NCBI RefSeq assembly: GCF_039523735.1
Contig: NZ_BAAAFW010000059.1
Span: 62,001 to 126,000 of the forward strand
DNA: 64,000 nucleotides
Direction of reading: 5' to 3'
Source of the DNA: Tatumella punctata
Lineage (GTDB): Bacteria > Pseudomonadota > Gammaproteobacteria > Enterobacterales > Enterobacteriaceae
The translations under genes and the position numbers were made by a program. Under the pieces are notes generated by a model, which worked only from the letters and a program-made list of their open reading frames with translations, was not told the DNA's origin and searched no databases. Shown here piece after piece: positions 60,315-64,000 of this stretch (the first letter of the stretch is position 1; every line of letters begins with the position of its first letter).

Positions 60315-60986
60315 TTAACTGTTTTCGCTTTTCAGCAGCGGACAGGACGGGCACTTCTGATGCCCGTCGAGCCGGAAAATCAGACAACAGTGGCGGCGTT
60401 GCTGGCGCGGAGAGCCGTCCGGCCCGCTCAGGGTGCGTAACGGCGCATATAAGCGGTTGACCTGGCCGTCTGGCAGGCGGGGCATGGCGAATAACGCCTC
60501 CAGCAACTGTACATCCGCCTGTTTTTCGGCAGCCCGCTGCATTCCCTGCCATAGTCTGACCGCCGCATTACTCCAGAATACGGTCAGATTATGTCCGGCA
60601 AAGGTGGCCAGTGTCTGACATACGGGATCAATAAACTGGCTGATCAGCTGTTCCAGCTGCTGTTGCTGCCTGTCGAGGGGTAACTGCGGCCCCGGGGCAC
60701 CGGCATTCAGCCAGGTCTCCGGGTATCCGTGGTGGTTAAGTTGTAGCTGTCCGTTGAATTCCCATAACGGGCTGGCCCGCTGCTCGCAACACAGCCTCAC
60801 GGCCCAGTTGATCAGCGTATCGGCAAACAGCCAGTGCGACCACAGGGACAGCCATGCGGCTTTTTCCGACGGGGAATACTGTTGCCAGACGGCGGGCAGC
60901 CATGCACCAAAGGCGTCCGGCTGACAAAGGATCCTGGCAGGAACGCCGCTAAACGGCAGTTCAGCCGTAGTATCGGTGACTGACAT
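60315..60986 (-). CDS. fhuF: Siderophore-iron reductase FhuF
   Basis: 223-residue cytosolic iron-sulfur protein that reduces hydroxamate-bound Fe(III) to release it as Fe(II). The C-terminal RRHCCLIFRLDGHQKCPSCPLL carries the unusual CC-x10-C-x2-C cluster motif of FhuF. The ATG at 60986 gives MSVTDTTAEL; the frame extends 16 codons upstream into the Fur-box region, which is unlikely to be coding. It is the first gene of the operon, unlike E. coli where fhuF stands apart from fhuACDB. Confidence 0.93.
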   Translation of the reverse strand: MSVTDTTAELPFSGVPARILCQPDAFGAWLPAVWQQYSPSEKAAWLSLWSHWLFADTLINWAVRLCCEQRASPLWEFNGQLQLNHHGYPETWLNAGAPGPQLPLDRQQQQLEQLISQFIDPVCQTLATFAGHNLTVFWSNAAVRLWQGMQRAAEKQADVQLLEALFAMPRLPDGQVNRLYAPLRTLSGPDGSPRQQRRHCCLIFRLDGHQKCPSCPLLKSENS

Positions 60987-61024
60987 GGCAAAATTTCCAC
61001 TGCTGACAATAAAATTCCTGGAAT

Positions 61025-61058
61025 AATAATGCAAATGATAAAGAGTTACATTATTATC
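61025..61058. promoter_or_regulatory. Candidate Fur box in the fhuF / receptor divergent promoter
   Basis: AATAATGCAAATGATAAAG (61025-61043) matches the Fur consensus GATAATGATAATCATTATC at 12 of 19 positions, and a further half-site with TTATTATC follows to 61058. Its place between two divergent iron-uptake transcripts supports iron repression of both. Confidence 0.55.
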
Positions 61059-61143
61059 CTGCGTTTTGTAGCATTTTTCCGGTAACAGTCAGCGGCAGAC
61101 ATCCGCGAGCTGTACCGGTTTACCAGACAAACCAGGCAGAAAA

Positions 61144-63345
61144 ATGAAAATGAGTGGCAGTAGTTTCACACCCGGTCTGCTCCGCCAGGCCATCCTGATG
61201 GCACTTCTTCCGGTCAGTAGTTATGCCCTTGGGGCAGGCCATCCCCCGGGGGATGAAGCCGGAACCGGCAATAATACCTTGCTGGTTACCGCCAGACCGG
61301 GGGCAGACACCAATAATGGTCAGGATCCACTGCCGGCATTTCTGGACGGTGGTATTGCCAATGGCGCACGGCTGGGGGTACTGGGGGAACAGAAAGCCCT
61401 TGATGTTCCCTTTAATGTGATCAGCTACACCTCAACACTGATAGACAGTCAGCAGGCCCGTACTTTGCAGGATGTGGTAAAAAATGATGCATCGGTGCAG
61501 AACGTACGTGGTTATGGCAATTTCTCTCAGGGATTCCGTATCCGCGGGTTTGACCTGCTGGGTGATGATATTGCCCTTAATGGCCTGTACGGGATCCTGC
61601 CACGGCAAATTCTTCCTCTGGAAGACGTTGAGCGGGTAGAAATTATTAAAGGTTCCACTGCCTTTATGAATGGTGTCCCTGCCGCAGGGAGCGGTGCCGG
61701 GGGCAATATTAATATCGAATCTAAACACGCCACCAGTACGCCGGTCCGGCGTATCAGCGTCGATTATACCTCCCGCCAGCAACCCGGGGTCAGTGCCGAT
61801 ATTGGTCAGCGTTTCGGTGACCGGGACCAGTTTGGTATCCGTGCTAACCTGGTACAGCGCGAAGGTGAAACACAGATTCACCGTGAGAAAGATCGTACCA
61901 CTGCCGCTTTTCTCGGCCTTGATTACCATGGCGATAAACTGGAGAGTTCACTGGATCTGGGGTACGTAAAATCGACGATCCATAATGGCCGGGCAGGTAT
62001 CCGGCTGGCGAAGGGGATGACCGAAGTCCCTGATGCGCCGGATCCGCGCACTAACTACGGGCAGTCATGGAGTTACGCAAATTTAACCACCCGTTATGCC
62101 TTACTGAAAAATGACTACCACCTGACACCGGACTGGGTATTCTACAGTGCTATCGGGGCTAACCATACCAATGAATGGTCGGCCAGCGGGTCGCCGGTAG
62201 TATCAGACCTGAACGGGGATTCCACGATGAGCCGTCTGGATACTCATTACTCTGCCGATACAGTGGCCGGTATGGCCGGGGTCCGCGGGAAATTCCGCAC
62301 CGGTGATGTCAGCCATCAGGTTAACCTCGGTTATTCCGGTATCTATAATCGGGCAGGCAGCGCCTATCTGATGTCGGGAACTTTCACCGGACCGAATATC
62401 TATAACCCTTCGCCGGTAACTGCCGGGCCGATGATTTATTCCGGCGGTAATATGTCGGCACCTTCCGTACGCAGCCGTACCGTCAATAACGGCATTTCCC
62501 TGTCAGATACGCTCGGGATACTCGACGACCGCCTGTTATTCACGGCCGGTGCCCGCTACCAGAAACTGCGGGTACGTAACTACCAATACAGTGGTGCGGA
62601 AGATACGGCCAGTGCATTTGATGCCCATCGCTGGTCACCGGTCTATGGTGTGGTATGGAAAGCACAGGACTGGCTGTCTCTGTACGCAAACCATACGGAA
62701 GGTCTGCAGGCGGCAGCCGTTGCCCCGTCAAATGCGGTGAATGCAGGCCAGGTGCCGGGTATCGGACGTACGCGACAGAACGAAGTCGGGGTTAAAGTAC
62801 AGCGCGGCACCTTTGGCGGAAACCTGGCCCTGTTTGATATGCGTAAGATGGCGGGCCGTCTGGACAGTGACCAGGTATATCGTCTGACCGGTGAACAGCG
62901 TAATCAGGGCATTGAAGTCAATATCTTCGGTGAGCCGATCCTTGGCTGGCGGGTGAATGCCGGCAGCAGCTGGCTGAAACCGGTTATGCACAATACCAGC
63001 GACGGATCCAATGGTAAGGATGCTGTAGGCGTACCGCGTAATCAATGGACACTGGGTTCTGAATGGGATATTCCGGGCGTACAGGGCGTCACCTTATCGG
63101 GCACCCTGGTGCATACCAGCCGCCAGTATTACGATGTGGCCAATACTATGCCGATACCGGCCTGGACCCGTCTGGACCTCGGGGTACAGTATGTGACCTC
63201 ACTGCAGGAGACCCGTGTAACCTGGCGCGCCGGGCTGGAAAACGTCACCAACAGAAAATACTGGCAAACCGTCGGTCAGAGTAATGGTTATCTGACCCAG
63301 GGGGATCCGCGAACCCTTAAATTATCAATGAGTGTCGATTTCTGA
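61144..63345 (+). CDS. TonB-dependent siderophore receptor (FcuA-like)
   Basis: 733-residue outer-membrane receptor. A signal peptide (about residues 1-30, with LLPVSSYALG) is followed by the TonB-box region NTLLVTARPG, the plug (FNVISYTSTLIDSQQARTLQDVV, read in parts; RGYGNFSQGFRIRGF; DVERVEIIKGSTAFMNG) and a barrel ending MSVDF with terminal Phe. It resembles FcuA/FoxA/FhuE-class receptors for ferric hydroxamates. The FhuFCDB operon is divergent with a shared Fur-box-like region, so hydroxamate siderophores are the probable ligands. The exact ligand is not decided by sequence. Confidence 0.9.
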   Translation: MKMSGSSFTPGLLRQAILMALLPVSSYALGAGHPPGDEAGTGNNTLLVTARPGADTNNGQDPLPAFLDGGIANGARLGVLGEQKALDVPFNVISYTSTLIDSQQARTLQDVVKNDASVQNVRGYGNFSQGFRIRGFDLLGDDIALNGLYGILPRQILPLEDVERVEIIKGSTAFMNGVPAAGSGAGGNINIESKHATSTPVRRISVDYTSRQQPGVSADIGQRFGDRDQFGIRANLVQREGETQIHREKDRTTAAFLGLDYHGDKLESSLDLGYVKSTIHNGRAGIRLAKGMTEVPDAPDPRTNYGQSWSYANLTTRYALLKNDYHLTPDWVFYSAIGANHTNEWSASGSPVVSDLNGDSTMSRLDTHYSADTVAGMAGVRGKFRTGDVSHQVNLGYSGIYNRAGSAYLMSGTFTGPNIYNPSPVTAGPMIYSGGNMSAPSVRSRTVNNGISLSDTLGILDDRLLFTAGARYQKLRVRNYQYSGAEDTASAFDAHRWSPVYGVVWKAQDWLSLYANHTEGLQAAAVAPSNAVNAGQVPGIGRTRQNEVGVKVQRGTFGGNLALFDMRKMAGRLDSDQVYRLTGEQRNQGIEVNIFGEPILGWRVNAGSSWLKPVMHNTSDGSNGKDAVGVPRNQWTLGSEWDIPGVQGVTLSGTLVHTSRQYYDVANTMPIPAWTRLDLGVQYVTSLQETRVTWRAGLENVTNRKYWQTVGQSNGYLTQGDPRTLKLSMSVDF

Positions 63346-63372
63346 TCACTCCCGTTGTTCCTCAGCCCCTGT

Positions 63373-63399
63373 CCGCCGGCCAGTCCGGCGGCCATTTTT
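63373..63399 (+). terminator. Hairpin between receptor and ABC exporter genes
   Basis: CCGCCGG and CCGGCGG pair around a 5-nt loop, followed by CCATTTTT. It may end most receptor transcripts, leaving partial readthrough into the exporter gene that begins 11 bp later. Confidence 0.6.
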
Positions 63400-63409
63400 A
63401 CAGTGAACT

Positions 63410-64000
63410 ATGTCGCTACTACGATCGATTCTGAAACAGCATTTGCTGGCTATCGGCGGAATTATTCTGCTTAACCTGACCAGTGCCTGTCTGGGTATTT
63501 TTACCATTGCTTATATTAATCAGACCCTGGCCGATGAAAGCTCGTTATATACCGGGCTGAGCAAGCTGACCGGGCTGCTGATCCTGCTGTTACTGATTAC
63601 GCTGGCAGCACAGTGGGGACTGACGGCGCTGGGGCATCATTTTATCTGGCAGAAACGCAGCCGGATCATCCGGCAAATGATGGCCACACCACTGGATAAG
63701 TTAGAGCAACAGGGGGACGGTGAGTTACTGTCTCTGCTGGGGCCGGATATTCGTAATATCACCCTGGCTTTTGTCCGTCTGCCTGAATTAATTCAGGGAG
63801 TCGTGCTGGGCGGGGTGGCGATCGGCTATCTCGGCTATTTATCCCTGCCTGTATCAGGGATAGTGATTATCTGGATGGGGCTGACTTTTTATACCGGTTA
63901 CCGGATGGTGGCTAAGGTCTATCATCATATCCGCCATGTCCGTGACTATGAGAGCCAGTTGCAGGAGGTCTTCCAGGTGGTTATCCACGGTAAAAAAGAA
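63410..64000 (+). CDS. Cyclic-peptide type ABC exporter (YojI/SyrD family), 3'-partial
   Basis: The first 197 codons of an ABC half-transporter run off the window end. The visible part is the membrane domain with helices at about residues 10-30, 50-70, 125-145 and 147-165. The segment ALGHHFIWQKRSRIIRQMM and DIRNITLAFVRLPELIQG closely match E. coli YojI, which exports microcin J25, and siderophore exporters such as PvdE. The ATPase domain lies outside. Position after a siderophore receptor suggests a role in siderophore release or recycling. Confidence 0.88.
   Translation, partial: MSLLRSILKQHLLAIGGIILLNLTSACLGIFTIAYINQTLADESSLYTGLSKLTGLLILLLLITLAAQWGLTALGHHFIWQKRSRIIRQMMATPLDKLEQQGDGELLSLLGPDIRNITLAFVRLPELIQGVVLGGVAIGYLGYLSLPVSGIVIIWMGLTFYTGYRMVAKVYHHIRHVRDYESQLQEVFQVVIHGKKE

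Noticed and set aside
1..64000. CRISPR arrays, tRNA or rRNA genes, prophage and intact insertion sequences
   Set aside because: None was recognised by reading; a tRNA or mobile-element scan would be the decisive check.

Overview
The window is about 64 kb of chromosome from an enterobacterium. The left third follows the Escherichia coli terminus-side gene order (tyrS-pdxY-dtpA-nth-rsxEGDCBA-add, then ydgA-fumC-tus). Proteins are close to E. coli orthologues, but a complete pqqABCDEF operon, a PqqU receptor, an OprB-type sugar porin and membrane dehydrogenases (Dld, Mqo) point to a sugar-oxidising member of the Erwiniaceae such as Tatumella or a Pantoea relative. The genus is an inference. A Tus gene with a Ter site in its promoter places the window in the replication termination region. 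I saw no rRNA, tRNA, CRISPR array, prophage or intact insertion sequence.

Layout. 1-2052: end of tyrS and pdxY. 2127-2545: relics of a divergent SDR/LysR pair. 2595-12184: dtpA, nth, the Rsx (Rnf-type) electron transport operon and add, all on the minus strand. 12416-18841: a small unknown gene, ydgA, fumC, tus with Ter, a ROK sugar kinase and an Rrf2 regulator. 19033-24456: a MarA/SoxS-like regulator, a barnase-barstar pair, and srfA-srfB running tail to tail into barstar. 24606-27227: BenE/YdcO and AbrB transporters, the latter preceded by a possible 42-residue leader ORF.

27272-37415 is a PQQ district: pqqU (uptake receptor), a beta-hydroxyacid dehydrogenase, an M19 dipeptidase and pqqABCDEF. 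It is followed by dld, an NfsB-type nitroreductase, a TRIC/UPF0126 channel, a YddG-like exporter and a GST. 42989-46809 looks like an envelope/LPS district: Kdo hydroxylase, a class A acid phosphatase with an in-frame stop, a possible PmrR-like small membrane protein behind a candidate PmrA box, and pmrAB. 47187-56585 holds orphan vsr, katA, an MFS exporter, mqo, a 5'-truncated bestrophin, an MdtG-like exporter and OprB. 56637-64000 is an iron-uptake locus: fhuF-fhuC-fhuD-fhuB, a divergent TonB-dependent siderophore receptor behind a Fur-box-like sequence, and the start of a YojI/SyrD-type ABC exporter.

How the genes may work together. OprB can admit sugars to the periplasm, and PQQ made by pqqA-F or scavenged by PqqU would serve periplasmic quinoproteins; no quinoprotein is in the window. 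Dld and Mqo also feed the quinone pool. PmrAB, the small membrane protein and Kdo hydroxylase suggest coordinated LPS modification. The most noteworthy items are the PmrR-like ORF, the barnase-barstar/srfAB neighbourhood, the dipeptidase next to pqqA, the relic gene pair, the Ter polarity and a long inverted repeat upstream of vsr.
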